Shown here piece by piece: positions 16,028-24,340 of a stretch of DNA of 64,000 bases. The notes below the pieces were generated by a model, which did no database searches, had not been told where the DNA came from, and worked only from the letters and a program-made list of their open reading frames with translations. The number at the start of each line of letters is the position of its first letter. Positions within the stretch are counted from its first letter, which is position 1. The DNA lies in contig NZ_BOML01000014.1 in NCBI RefSeq assembly GCF_016862175.1, positions 1 through 64,000 on the forward strand, in the 5' to 3' direction. The stretch is from Paractinoplanes durhamensis. Lineage in GTDB: Bacteria > Actinomycetota > Actinomycetes > Mycobacteriales > Micromonosporaceae. The position numbers and the translations under genes are program-made.

Positions 16028-17521
16028 TCAGGACGAGAAGGACCACAACTGGCAGGTGTTGTTCAGCCACATCCACAGCTGCGCCTTGGTGCCGTTGGCG
16101 GTGCCGCAGTTCTGGTTGTCCAGGACCATGCCGCTGTTCTCCACGACCAGCTCGTAGCGGCCGTTGCCGGCCGGAATGACCGCCCACTGCTGGCACAGGT
16201 TGCCCAGCGACGACCACAGGTCGACCGCCGTCCCGAGCGCCAGGCCGCAGTTGACCGCGTCGAGCACCTTGTTCGCGTTGGCGTTGGTGATCGTCCACTT
16301 GTTGGCGCCGACGTTGGTGAACTTCCACTGCTGGCAGGAGTTGCTGAGGTTCTGCCACTGGTCGATCGCGGTACCGTCGGCGGTGCCGCAGTTGACCGCG
16401 TCGAGCAGCTTGCCGCTCTGCAGGTTGGTCAGCCGGTACGTCGAGCCGCTCACCGGGAAGGTGACGCTCTTGGAGTAGCCGACCGCCACGATGTTGGCCT
16501 GCACCGAGTTCTCGGTGGCGTCGGTCGGGTAACCGCTGGTCATCACGCCCTCGAAGAACGAGCCGACCGAGCCGTTGCTGTTGTCGCCGCCGATGCCGAG
16601 GATGATCGCGCCCTGCTTGGTCATCGGGTTGTAGCCCGACTGGGTGGGCAGGGCACCGTTGTAGCGGGTGGCGAGGCTGCCCGACTGGGCGTTGCCGTCC
16701 TTGATGGCGTACGTCGACGTGCCGTTGTTCTTCACGACCGCGGTGACGAAGGCGCTGTTGCGGCCGGTGTTCGCGGTGTTCGAGCCGTTCCCGCCGGCGA
16801 ACAGGCCGTTCTCCAGGTCGGCCATCACCTTCGGGGTAGAGGTGTTGGCACACGGCGTGAACCAGCACAGGGTGCCGAAGTAGATGGCGTCCATGTCACC
16901 GTTGCCGGTGTCGTTGTTGCTGGTCTCGGCGTTGCCGTAGTCGAAGCAGCAGCGGTTGTTGACGTGCGTGCCCTCGGTGACCATGTAGAGGCCCTCGGGC
17001 GAGCTGCCGGTGGCGATGCCGTTGGTCGCGTTGTTGCGGTAGCCGTTGCCGGCCGAGATGTACACGCCGTACACCTTGTGCCCGCCCGCGGTGACCGGCA
17101 GCGCCGCCGCGTTCGAGCCCTGGTCGGCGGTCGGGTTGGCGCCGCCGCCGGGCGCGATCGTCAGGTCGTTGTGCCGGGTCGTCTGGTCGTAGATCTTGAC
17201 GATCGTGCAGTACGTGCCGGAGCAGAACGAGTCCTGGGTGGCCGCGTTGGCGTAGCCGCCGGCGCTGAGCACGCCGATGTTCGTGGTCGCACTGTCCGAC
17301 CAGCGTTTCACCTGGTAGAGCGAGCCAGAGTAGGCGCCGAACAGGGCCCGGGTGGTGCTGTGCGCGGCGACGCAGGGGGTGCCGCCGCTGGCGTAGATGT
17401 CGCAGGGGCCGGTGCCGGCGGCACTGGCGGTGCCGGTCGCGGCGAAGAAGGCCACGGCGGCGAGGACGGTGGCGGCGCCGACTGCGAGCGCCTTGCGCCA
17501 GGAGGGGGATTTCAAGCGCAT
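16028..17521 (-). CDS. Secreted alpha-L-arabinofuranosidase, GH54 catalytic domain plus ricin-type CBM13
   Basis: A 497-residue exported enzyme that should remove arabinofuranosyl side chains from arabinan or arabinoxylan. Signal peptide about 1-34. The catalytic domain (about 35-360) is of the ArafB/GH54 type; nucleophile Glu237 in 'DLENGLF' and acid/base Asp313 in 'GIGGDNSNG' are 76 residues apart, as in the fungal enzyme (E221, D297). The C-terminus holds three ricin-type repeats with QxW-like motifs ('CQQWKF', 'CQQWAV', 'CQLWSF'), i.e. a CBM13 beta-trefoil instead of the fungal CBM42. A LacI-type operator candidate lies 66 bp upstream. Confidence 0.92.
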   Translation of the reverse strand: MRLKSPSWRKALAVGAATVLAAVAFFAATGTASAAGTGPCDIYASGGTPCVAAHSTTRALFGAYSGSLYQVKRWSDSATTNIGVLSAGGYANAATQDSFCSGTYCTIVKIYDQTTRHNDLTIAPGGGANPTADQGSNAAALPVTAGGHKVYGVYISAGNGYRNNATNGIATGSSPEGLYMVTEGTHVNNRCCFDYGNAETSNNDTGNGDMDAIYFGTLCWFTPCANTSTPKVMADLENGLFAGGNGSNTANTGRNSAFVTAVVKNNGTSTYAIKDGNAQSGSLATRYNGALPTQSGYNPMTKQGAIILGIGGDNSNGSVGSFFEGVMTSGYPTDATENSVQANIVAVGYSKSVTFPVSGSTYRLTNLQSGKLLDAVNCGTADGTAIDQWQNLSNSCQQWKFTNVGANKWTITNANANKVLDAVNCGLALGTAVDLWSSLGNLCQQWAVIPAGNGRYELVVENSGMVLDNQNCGTANGTKAQLWMWLNNTCQLWSFSS

Positions 17522-17587
17522 GGGGTGCCTTTCGGGTGCAGGCGAACAGCGCCAGATCGGCTGGCCGCTGCTGGGGAGTCACCCGGA

Positions 17588-17601
17588 TGTGAACGTTAAC
17601 A
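17588..17601 (-). promoter_or_regulatory. LacI-family operator candidate upstream of arabinofuranosidase
   Basis: TGTGAACGTTAACA is a 14-bp near-palindrome (12 of 14 symmetric) with the central CG typical of LacI/GalR operators. It lies between the GH54 start and the alcohol dehydrogenase gene, well placed for sugar-responsive repression of the arabinofuranosidase. Confidence 0.55.
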
Positions 17602-17739
17602 AGACATTGCCCGGCAGTTTCACACTTGTCAATAGGTGCCCGCCGGAGGGGCTTCCGCCGCCCGTTGACGGTCCAACGGCCCTGCCCGCGCGCAATCACC
17701 CCGGCAGACGCTGTACGCAGCGCAGAAAGGGGTCACGCC

Positions 17740-18750
17740 ATGCGTGCAGCCGTCGTCACCAGCTTCACCGCACCTCTCGTGGTCAAGGAGGTGCCCATCC
17801 CCGAGCCCGGCGAGAACCAGATTCAGGTACGCATCGAGGCGAGCGGCCTCTGCCACACCGACATCCATGCCGCCCGCGGCGAATGGCCGGTCAAGCCGAA
17901 TCCGCCGTTCATTCCCGGCCACGAGGGCGTCGGCATCGTGTCCCGGGTCGGCCCGGGTGTTACCGCGCACCGGGTCGGCGACCGGGTCGCCATCCCGTGG
18001 CTCGGCACGGCTTGCGGCGCCTGCGAGTACTGCGTCTCCGGCTGGGAGACGCTCTGCGAGGCGCAGCAGAACACCGGCTACTCGATCGACGGCGGGCACG
18101 CCGAGTACGTGGTCGCCGACGCCCGCTACGCCGTGGCCGTGCCGGACGGCATCGAACCGGCCGCCGCGGCCCCGCTGACCTGCGCCGGCGTCACCACCTA
18201 CAAGGCCGTCAAGGTCGGTGGGGTGGCCCCCGGCGACCGGGTGGCGATCTTCGGCATCGGCGGGCTCGGGCACCTGGCCCAGCAGTACGCGCAGATCTTC
18301 GGCGGCGAGACCGTCGCGGTCGACGTGACCGAGGAGAAGCTGGCCCTGGCCAAGGAGCTGGGCGCGGCGCACGTGGTCAACGCGGCCACCAGCGACCCGG
18401 TCGCCGAGATCGAGAAGCTCGGCGGCGCCGACGTGGCCGTGGTGCTGGCCGCCCACCCGAGGGTGCTCGAGCAGGCGCACGCGTCGCTGCGCCGCGGCGG
18501 CCGCCTGGTGCTGGTGTCGCTGCCCGCCGACAACGCGATGTCGCTGCCGATCTTCCAGACCGTGCTCAAGGGCATCCGGGTGATCGGCTCGATCGTCGGC
18601 ACCCGCGCCGACCTGGCCGAGGTGTTCCGGCTGCACGCGGCCGGCCGCACCCGGGTCATCTACGAGACCCGCCGCCTCGAACAGGTCAACGAGTCCATCG
18701 AGGACGTCCTGGCCGGCCGGGTCGCGGCCCGGTTGGTGCTCCTGCCCTAG
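17740..18750 (+). CDS. adhP: Zinc-dependent alcohol dehydrogenase (AdhP type)
   Basis: A 336-residue medium-chain alcohol dehydrogenase. Catalytic zinc ligands lie in 'GLCHTDIHAARGEW' and 'GHEGVG'. Of the four structural-zinc cysteines, the segment 'GTACGACEYCVSGWETLCEAQ' provides all positions. The Rossmann motif is 'VAIFGIGGLGHLA'. It should oxidise primary alcohols or reduce aldehydes with NAD(H), restoring redox balance under low oxygen. I choose the ATG at 17740, with a GAAAGGGG ribosome site; upstream in-frame codons lack homology. First gene of the stress island; the nitroreductase follows after 28 bp, probably in one operon. Confidence 0.93.
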   Translation: MRAAVVTSFTAPLVVKEVPIPEPGENQIQVRIEASGLCHTDIHAARGEWPVKPNPPFIPGHEGVGIVSRVGPGVTAHRVGDRVAIPWLGTACGACEYCVSGWETLCEAQQNTGYSIDGGHAEYVVADARYAVAVPDGIEPAAAAPLTCAGVTTYKAVKVGGVAPGDRVAIFGIGGLGHLAQQYAQIFGGETVAVDVTEEKLALAKELGAAHVVNAATSDPVAEIEKLGGADVAVVLAAHPRVLEQAHASLRRGGRLVLVSLPADNAMSLPIFQTVLKGIRVIGSIVGTRADLAEVFRLHAAGRTRVIYETRRLEQVNESIEDVLAGRVAARLVLLP

Positions 18751-18778
18751 CTCGTTCCGGCCTCAGGAAGGCTTCGCC

Positions 18779-19756
18779 ATGCACTGCCCGACAACCATCA
18801 TGATCGGCTCGGCGTACGGCGAAGCCGCCCTGCGGTTAGCGGCCGAGGCCGGTATCCAGGCGCCGTCCATGCACAATATCCAGCCCTGGCTGTTCGGGCT
18901 GCGCGACGGCGCCGTCGAGGTCCGCGTCGACCCGGCCCGGCGGCTCGCCACCGGCCGGGGTGGCTGGGCGGCCCGGATCGCCTGCGGCGCGGCCGCCCTC
19001 AATGCCCGGCTCGCGCTCGCCGCGGCCGGGCAGCACGCCCTGGTCGCGCTGCATCCCGACCCGGCCGACCGGAACCTGGTGGCCCGGCTCATGCCGGGCC
19101 GCGCCCGGCCGGCCACCCCGGGCGAGGCGGAGCTGCACGGAGCGATCGGCCGCCGCTACAGCAACCGCGGGCCGTTCTGGCCGGCGCCGGTCCCGACCGC
19201 GGTGCGGGCCGCCCTCATCGAGGCGGCCCGGCTCGAAGGGGCCTGGCTCGACCTGCTGGTCGGCACGACCGCCATCGCCGCGTTCAGCGAGATCGCGCAG
19301 AGCGCCGACCGGGTTCTCCGGCGCGACGAGCGCTACCAGGCCGAACTGGCCGGGTGGACGCACGCCGACACGGCACCGGACGGGGTTCCGGTCACCGCCG
19401 GTGCGCCGTTCGCCGAACCGCAGGACGTGCTGCCGCAGCGGCTGTTCGCCGACCGGCGGCGCACCCCCGGGCACGACTACGAGCCGGAGCCGCTGATCGG
19501 CGTCCTCGGGGTGCCCGGTGACCGGCCGGTCGACCAGACCGCGGCCGGTGTCGCCATGCAGAAGGTGCTGCTCACCGCGACCGCGGCCGGGCTGGACACC
19601 TCGATGATCAGCCAGCCGATCGAGGTGCCGGCGGCGTGCGAGATGCTGCGCCGGGCGCTCGGCCGCACCGGGCAGCCGCAGATCGTGATCCGTTTCGGTT
19701 ACGGCACGCCCGGGCACCCGACGCGGCGGCGCGCCGTCGACGACGTACTCATCTGA
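18779..19756 (+). CDS. Acg-type nitroreductase family protein
   Basis: A 325-residue protein of the Acg/Rv2032-like nitroreductase group: two nitroreductase-fold halves, with 'AGIQAPSMHNIQPWLFGL' near the N-terminus, 'RYSNRGPFW' in the middle and 'LLTATAAGLDTSMISQPIEVPAACEMLRRAL' near the end. Mycobacterial members belong to the DosR dormancy regulon and are thought to bind or store flavin rather than reduce nitro compounds. AGGAAGG ribosome site 8 nt upstream. Sits in an operon-like position behind the alcohol dehydrogenase. Confidence 0.88.
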   Translation: MHCPTTIMIGSAYGEAALRLAAEAGIQAPSMHNIQPWLFGLRDGAVEVRVDPARRLATGRGGWAARIACGAAALNARLALAAAGQHALVALHPDPADRNLVARLMPGRARPATPGEAELHGAIGRRYSNRGPFWPAPVPTAVRAALIEAARLEGAWLDLLVGTTAIAAFSEIAQSADRVLRRDERYQAELAGWTHADTAPDGVPVTAGAPFAEPQDVLPQRLFADRRRTPGHDYEPEPLIGVLGVPGDRPVDQTAAGVAMQKVLLTATAAGLDTSMISQPIEVPAACEMLRRALGRTGQPQIVIRFGYGTPGHPTRRRAVDDVLI

Positions 19757-19773
19757 CGTTCTTGCCCATAGAG

Positions 19774-19801
19774 AGGCGGCCCGGCTTACGCCGGGCCGCC
19801 T
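19774..19801. terminator. Bidirectional terminator between nitroreductase and USP genes
   Basis: Perfect 12-bp stem (AGGCGGCCCGGC and complement) with a TTAC loop, followed by TTTCG. It lies between two convergent genes. Confidence 0.85.
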
Positions 19802-19806
19802 TTCGT

Positions 19807-20724
19807 TCAGGAGAAGCGGGCACCGACCCGGGCGTGCCCGCCATCGGGGTGGACCGGCCAGCCCGCCGGGACCAGCAGCGCCGGGCAGGTCGATGAACGC
19901 AGGCCGACCGGGACCGGGCCGACCGAGCCGTAGAGCAGCTCGGAGAAGCGGCCGGTCTCGCCGATGCCGGCGACCAGCAGCCGGCTGCGCACCGAGGCCC
20001 GCTCGATCGTGTAGGGAAGATCCAGATCGGACACCAGGAGCTGCTCGACCGGGACGTCCGGGAACTGGCCGGACCACCGCTCCAGGGCCTCCCGCAACCG
20101 ATGGGCGGCCTCGCCGCGCTCGGCCGCGTAACCGCCGGCCCGGACCACCGGGACGGCGCCGTCGGCGCCGCCGGGGCGGGCCCACATGTGCACGGCCACC
20201 AGGCGGGAGCCGCGGAGGGCGGCCTCGGTGAACGCGTACCCCAGGGTGGCGGAACCGGACCGCCGGGCCGATGAAGCGACAACGACCGGGCCGTCGTGCG
20301 CGACGCCCCGGTTGACCAGCAGCGGCGAGGCGCTGTGGTGGGCGAGGTAGGCGGCGGTGGAGCCCCAGCTGGGCCGGGTGAACGGGTTGTCCCGGTGCCC
20401 GACCACCAGCAGCTCCGCCTCTTCCGAGCACTGGGCCAGGACGTTCGCGGCGCCGCCCTCGCGGAGCTCGGTGGTGATCGGCAGATCCGGTGCGGCCAGT
20501 TCCGCCCGGCGGGCGGTCACCTCCAGCAACCGTTTCGCGTCGGCCGGGGTCGGCACCGCGGTGCGGCCCTTGAAGACCCCCGTGTACCGGCCCGGCCACA
20601 CGTGCACTATCCGGAGCGGCGCCCGATGCCGGATCGCTTCCGCGACGGCCAGGTCCACCGTGGCGGGCGTGCTGCGGGAACCGTCGACACCGACCACCAC
20701 GGGCCGGACTGCTTCGCTACCCAT
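19807..20724 (-). CDS. Universal stress protein, two USP domains
   Basis: A 305-residue tandem-USP protein. The first domain starts 'PVVVGVDGSRSTPATVDLAVAEA' and continues to 'LLVVGHRDNPF'. The second starts 'PVVVASSARRSGSATLGYAFTEAAL' and ends 'CPALLVPAGWPV'. The ATP-binding G-2x-G-9x-G motif is not clearly complete, so it may be a non-ATP-binding type. Actinobacterial double-USP proteins are typical members of hypoxia regulons. ATG at 20724 with a TAGCGT hexamer 6 nt upstream (probably leaderless). A DosR-like box lies about 60 bp upstream. Confidence 0.9.
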   Translation of the reverse strand: MGSEAVRPVVVGVDGSRSTPATVDLAVAEAIRHRAPLRIVHVWPGRYTGVFKGRTAVPTPADAKRLLEVTARRAELAAPDLPITTELREGGAANVLAQCSEEAELLVVGHRDNPFTRPSWGSTAAYLAHHSASPLLVNRGVAHDGPVVVASSARRSGSATLGYAFTEAALRGSRLVAVHMWARPGGADGAVPVVRAGGYAAERGEAAHRLREALERWSGQFPDVPVEQLLVSDLDLPYTIERASVRSRLLVAGIGETGRFSELLYGSVGPVPVGLRSSTCPALLVPAGWPVHPDGGHARVGARFS

Positions 20725-20781
20725 ACCCGAACGCTAGGCGCGTACGGTGCGGCCCGGCACCGCCCATGGACCGGTCGGGCC

Positions 20782-20795
20782 GGGCCTTTGGTCCT
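20782..20795 (-). promoter_or_regulatory. DosR-like box upstream of USP gene
   Basis: GGGCCTTTGGTCCT matches the DosR/DevR core GGGACTWWAGTCCC at 11 of 14 positions. Almost the same sequence occurs at 25926-25939 before another USP gene in the same orientation. Centre about 64 bp before the start codon. Confidence 0.5.
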
Positions 20796-21093
20796 ACGCG
20801 TTTTCCGGCGGGACAGCCATGGGGTGCCGGTCGTCGTCACGGGCGGCGAGCCCTTCGACGGCGCGGCGGTACTGCCCGGCGCTGATCTGCCCGGCCATCA
20901 ACTGGGTGACCAGAACGCCCTCCAGGCTCGGCGGGGCCGCTTCCGGTTCTGACTTCGACTTCGCATCCGCCTCCGGCTTCGGCTCCTTCTTGGCGTCCTG
21001 CGCCTCCTGGGCCAGCTCCGGCCAGGTCCACGCGCTTATCGCCAGCACCGTGATCACGATCGCGCTGAAAATGATCAGGAAAAACATCCTCAT
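20794..21093 (-). CDS. Small membrane-anchored protein with SHOCT-like tail
   Basis: A 99-residue protein: one N-terminal membrane helix (MRMFFLIIFSAIVITVLAISAW), an acidic/Lys-rich linker (about 30-55) and a C-terminal helical segment 'LEGVLVTQLMAGQISAGQYRRAVEGLAARD' like the SHOCT motif, which often mediates oligomerisation. GGGAGG precedes the start; a second ATG two codons later is possible. Divergent from a USP gene across a DosR-like box, so it may be co-regulated with the stress island. Function unknown. Confidence 0.7.
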   Translation of the reverse strand: MRMFFLIIFSAIVITVLAISAWTWPELAQEAQDAKKEPKPEADAKSKSEPEAAPPSLEGVLVTQLMAGQISAGQYRRAVEGLAARDDDRHPMAVPPENA

Positions 21094-21136
21094 CGCCTCC
21101 CACCGTCATGCTTGTCACTGCGCGCCACGAACGGCA

Positions 21137-21150
21137 GGGACTTCCGTCCC
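21137..21150. promoter_or_regulatory. DosR-like box between SHOCT-like gene and USP gene
   Basis: GGGACTTCCGTCCC matches GGGACTWWAGTCCC at 12 of 14 positions, the best match in the window. It lies in the divergent promoter region and could serve both genes. Confidence 0.65.
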
Positions 21151-21197
21151 GCCCAGGCAGGACCTGCCGCCCTGACCGACCCGGCCGGCCGCGTTCC

Positions 21198-21986
21198 ATG
21201 CTCGAAGACATGACCATCCTCGTCGGCACGGACGGCACCGGGCAGAGCATGGCGGCGGTCGAATGGGCCGCCGCCGAGGCCCGGCGCCGGGACACCGGCC
21301 TGCGGATCGTGTACGCCTTCGACTGGGACTGGCGCGGCTATCCCGACTTCGTCGACATGGCCCATTCCCTCGCCGAGGCGGTCACCACCGCGGCCGAGGA
21401 CCTCGCCCGCACCACCGCCCCGGGCCTCCCGGTCACGTCCGCCACCACCATCGGGCACGCCGTCCCCCAGCTCCTCGATGCGGCCCGGGACGCGGAGCTG
21501 CTGGTGGTGGGAAACCGGGGCCGCGGCGGCTTCGCCGGCCTGATGCTCGGCTCGGTGAGCCACCGGATGGCCACCCACGCGCCGTGCCCGGTCGTCGTCG
21601 TGCGCGGCCGGGAGACCCCGGACGGCCCGGTCATCGCCGGCGTGGACGACTCGCCGGCCGCCGGTGAGGTCCTCGACGCCGCCTTCGACGCCGCCGCCCG
21701 GCGCGGCGGCGGACTGATCGTGCTGCGTTCGGGCGGGGCCGGTCCCGACGACGTGCTGACGCCATGGCGCACCAAATATCCCGAAGTCCGGGTCGAGACG
21801 GTGCGGACGACGACGGCTGCCGCTGAAGCGCTGGTCAGTGGCTCGCACAACGCCGAGCTGGTCATAGTCGGCTCGCGCGGGCACGGCACGATCGCCGGCA
21901 CCCTGCTCGGCTCGGTCGGCCTGCAACTGCTGCACCACGCGGACTGCCCGGTCCAGATCGTCCGGGACCACCTCAGCCGATCTTGA
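21198..21986 (+). CDS. Universal stress protein, two USP domains
   Basis: A 262-residue tandem-USP protein. The first domain reads 'MTILVGTDGTGQSMAAVEWAAAEA' and ends with the classic ATP-binding signature 'VVGNRGRGGFAGLMLGSVSHRMATHAPCPVVVV'. The second domain ends with 'VIVGSRGHGTIAGTLLGSVGLQLLHHADCPVQIV'. Both have G-2x-G-9x-G-S motifs, so ATP binding is likely in both. ATG at 21198 or at 21210 (the latter gives the usual N-terminus). The best DosR-like box of the window lies about 50-60 bp upstream. Its end is 13 nt past the convergent CBS gene end. Confidence 0.92.
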   Translation: MLEDMTILVGTDGTGQSMAAVEWAAAEARRRDTGLRIVYAFDWDWRGYPDFVDMAHSLAEAVTTAAEDLARTTAPGLPVTSATTIGHAVPQLLDAARDAELLVVGNRGRGGFAGLMLGSVSHRMATHAPCPVVVVRGRETPDGPVIAGVDDSPAAGEVLDAAFDAAARRGGGLIVLRSGGAGPDDVLTPWRTKYPEVRVETVRTTTAAAEALVSGSHNAELVIVGSRGHGTIAGTLLGSVGLQLLHHADCPVQIVRDHLSRS

Positions 21987-22572
21987 CGGCCACGACACCG
22001 GGCACCGTCCGGGCCAGCACCAGCACTATCCCCTGCTCGGTGTCGTCCTCGAAGACCCCGCTGACCTGCACGACACCCGCCTCGGCCACGGCCGTCCAGC
22101 GCCGGCGGTTGCCGGCGTACTCATCGAGCCGGTGCTGCACCTCGGCGGTCAGCACCCCGTCGCCGCGCACCATGGCCCGGAGGATGTCGCGGCGGCTGAC
22201 GATGCCGACCACCGCGCCGTCCTCGACCACCGGCATACTGCGCACATCGTGCGCCAGCATCGTCTCGGCCACGTCGGCGACGTCGGCGTCCGGCCGGGTG
22301 GTGATCGGGTCGAGCGACATGACCTCGACGACCAGGCCCGGCCGGTCGGCCGGGTCGGCCTCCGGGCGCCGCCGGATGTGCGCGGTCGGATCGACCGGCA
22401 CCCGGTGCCACAGCAGATCGCTCTCGCTGACCATACCGACCAGGGCGCCGCCGGCGTCCAGGACCGGCAGCGCCGTCACCGCCTTCACGGTGATCAGCTG
22501 GGCGGCGCTGTCCACCGACGCGGTCTGCGTCACGGTGTGCACCGGACTGCTCATGATGTCCCGCACGCGCAT
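21973..22572 (-). CDS. CBS-domain pair protein with BON-like tail
   Basis: A 199-residue protein with two CBS domains ('MRVRDIMSSPVHTVTQTASVDSAAQLI...LPVLDAGGALVGMVSESDLLW' and 'VMSLDPITTRPDADVADVAETMLAHDVRSMPVVEDGAVVGIVSRRDIL'). A BON-like stretch follows ('VQHRLDEYAGNRRRWTAVAEAGVVQVSGVFEDDTEQ...VPGVVAV'). CBS pairs sense adenine nucleotides; Hrp1 of the DosR regulon is a related short form. I start at the ATG at 22572 because GAGG lies 8 nt before it. A GTG at 22581 overlaps the nitroreductase stop but has no spaced ribosome site. Cotranscribed with the nitroreductase. Confidence 0.88.
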   Translation of the reverse strand: MRVRDIMSSPVHTVTQTASVDSAAQLITVKAVTALPVLDAGGALVGMVSESDLLWHRVPVDPTAHIRRRPEADPADRPGLVVEVMSLDPITTRPDADVADVAETMLAHDVRSMPVVEDGAVVGIVSRRDILRAMVRGDGVLTAEVQHRLDEYAGNRRRWTAVAEAGVVQVSGVFEDDTEQGIVLVLARTVPGVVAVKIG

Positions 22573-22577
22573 GGCCG

Positions 22578-23663
22578 TCACCTCGGCTGCGTCTGCGGGC
22601 GAGGAGCCGGACCGAGTACTTCGGAGAGCGCGCGACGAGGAGACGCGGCCGCGACCCGGCGCCCGTATCCGACTCGCAGCACCATCTGCGCGAAGCGGCC
22701 GGCCTCCGGGGCGGCAAGCACCTGCCGGACCGCGGGAACCTCGACCGGTTGGCTGATCGGGGTGGTGGCCAGGTTGAGCCAGGTGGCGGTCAGCAGCGCC
22801 CGCTGGAGCGCCTGCCCGGCGCGCACCCAGTCGGCCGGTTCGTCACTGTGCGTGGCAAGAACCAGCAGCGTCGGGTACGGCTCGAACTTCTCGCTCCGCC
22901 GCGGCATCCCCGACAACTCCCCGAAATCGCGCACCGGCATCGACTCCAGCGCGTCCCACGGCCCGGCCGCCCGGGACGGCACACCGTCGCCGCGCACCGC
23001 CCCGGTCCAGCGGGCCAGCTCCTGTTGATATCCGGGCAGCTCGTGCAGCCGCCGGTCCGCCTCCTGGGCCAGCCCCAGAATCGCGTCCCGGGCGGTCGCC
23101 CCGGCCACGGTCAGGGTCGCCCCTTCCCGGCGTGCGGCTTCGGCGAGGTGCCCGAGGGCGTCGGCCGGAATCGCGGTCTGCGCGAACGGCCACCGGTTCG
23201 TGTGCCGATGCGGGATCGCCGCGAAGAGCGCCTCCACCGCCGGATTCGACGAGGCCGGCTGAGCCGCCGTCACCCGCGCGACCAGATCGGGCCGCCCCGG
23301 CTCCGGGAACAGCGCCAGCTCACTGCGGTAGCCGGCCTGCCGGATCGCGAGCCGCAGCGTGAACACCGCGGCGCCGACGCTGATCAGCTGCTCCCGGCCC
23401 ATCGGATCGATGACCTGCAGGCGGCGCACCTGGTCGGCGTACACGTCGGTGACGGGCTCGTCGATCCGGAACCGCCAGGGCTGGCTGTTGTGCAGCGAGG
23501 GCGCCAAGGTCGCCGCCCGGACGCAGTCGGCAAGCACCTGCCGGGACGGCCGAACGATGGAACCTTCGTCGACGTAGCCCGGGCGGCCGCGGCCGTCGCC
23601 GATCGTCGCAGCTGGGACTTCGGGCCCGTCGCCAGGCTGAAAGAGGTCCACTGACCTGGTCAT
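22578..23663 (-). CDS. Acg-type nitroreductase family protein (second copy)
   Basis: A 361-residue protein related to the one at 18779: 'LADCVRAATLAPSLHNSQPWRFRI', 'GREQLISVGAAVFTLRLAIRQAGYRSEL', 'IPHRHTNRWPF', 'LATHSDEPADWVRAGQALQRALLTATWLNLATTPISQPVEVPAVRQVL' and 'MVLRVGYG'. This is the Acg/Rv3131 arrangement of the DosR regulon. The N-terminal 60 residues are less conserved; the ATG at 23663 has a good AGGAG ribosome site. The stop is adjacent to the CBS gene start, so the two form one operon. Confidence 0.88.
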   Translation of the reverse strand: MTRSVDLFQPGDGPEVPAATIGDGRGRPGYVDEGSIVRPSRQVLADCVRAATLAPSLHNSQPWRFRIDEPVTDVYADQVRRLQVIDPMGREQLISVGAAVFTLRLAIRQAGYRSELALFPEPGRPDLVARVTAAQPASSNPAVEALFAAIPHRHTNRWPFAQTAIPADALGHLAEAARREGATLTVAGATARDAILGLAQEADRRLHELPGYQQELARWTGAVRGDGVPSRAAGPWDALESMPVRDFGELSGMPRRSEKFEPYPTLLVLATHSDEPADWVRAGQALQRALLTATWLNLATTPISQPVEVPAVRQVLAAPEAGRFAQMVLRVGYGRRVAAASPRRALSEVLGPAPRPQTQPR

Positions 23664-23701
23664 CGCTACTCCTGTCCATTGACGGTCTTCCAGGATGCGT
23701 G

Positions 23702-24340
23702 TCACACGAGAAGTGAATCCGCCCCCGGTGCGTTCCATTCGGCCCGTGACTTGATGCCCAGCAGCATCCGCCGCTCCATGACGAGGCTGCCCGGTTCCAT
23801 GACGACCCGATTTGCGGTACGCCGCAGCCAGCCGTCCGGCATCGCGATCCGGTTCCGGCTGAGAAGCCGCGTGCCCAGCCAGTAGCTGCTCAGGTGAAGA
23901 CTCCAGACCCAGTCACCGGCAGTCGAGCGAAACACCAGTGCCCGCTCCGGGTCACAGAGCTCCACCCGCATGCCCGGCACCGCCTGCCCGACCGGCAGAA
24001 CGTCCCCGACCGCCAGGTGCTGATATTCGGGCAGGATGTCGTCGGCACTGTGCATGTCGAGCCCACGAAGGTTCTCGATCCAGTCGTACGAGTAGGCGCC
24101 GGCCCGCCCGCTGCCCATCTGCACCAGCCAGGGCCAGACCGTCGCGGGCGCGGCCGTGATCGTCACGGCCCGGGTGGAGAGCAGGGCGGGCGCGGGCATC
24201 AGCTCGTCGCCGGGCAGATCGCGGGCGGCTTCCTCGGCGGTGGCGCCGTAGGTCAGATAGCGCCGCCGAGCCGGTGGGGAACATGCCACCGCGGCTGCCA
24301 AGACAGCCCCGCCGATGGCCTGCCAGGCCGCGGGCTTCAT
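23702..24340 (-). CDS. SRPBCC-type lipid-binding-fold protein
   Basis: A 212-residue protein with a hydrophobic N-terminal segment (possible signal or anchor, 'AIGGAVLAAAVACSPPARRR') and a START-like SRPBCC domain: 'TRAVTITAAPATVWPWLVQMGSGRAGAYSYDWIENLRGLDM', 'QHLAVGDVLP' and 'DWVWSLHLS'. Such proteins bind hydrophobic ligands; the ligand is unknown. Its ATG overlaps the stop of the upstream flavin-binding protein by 4 bp, so they are coupled. The final Leu-Leu-Val is 38 bp from the nitroreductase start. Confidence 0.8.
   Translation of the reverse strand: MKPAAWQAIGGAVLAAAVACSPPARRRYLTYGATAEEAARDLPGDELMPAPALLSTRAVTITAAPATVWPWLVQMGSGRAGAYSYDWIENLRGLDMHSADDILPEYQHLAVGDVLPVGQAVPGMRVELCDPERALVFRSTAGDWVWSLHLSSYWLGTRLLSRNRIAMPDGWLRRTANRVVMEPGSLVMERRMLLGIKSRAEWNAPGADSLLV

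Noticed and set aside
17640-17739. DosR-like box before the alcohol dehydrogenase
   Set aside because: The best candidates match the core at only about 9 of 14 positions, which is not above expectation for this base composition.
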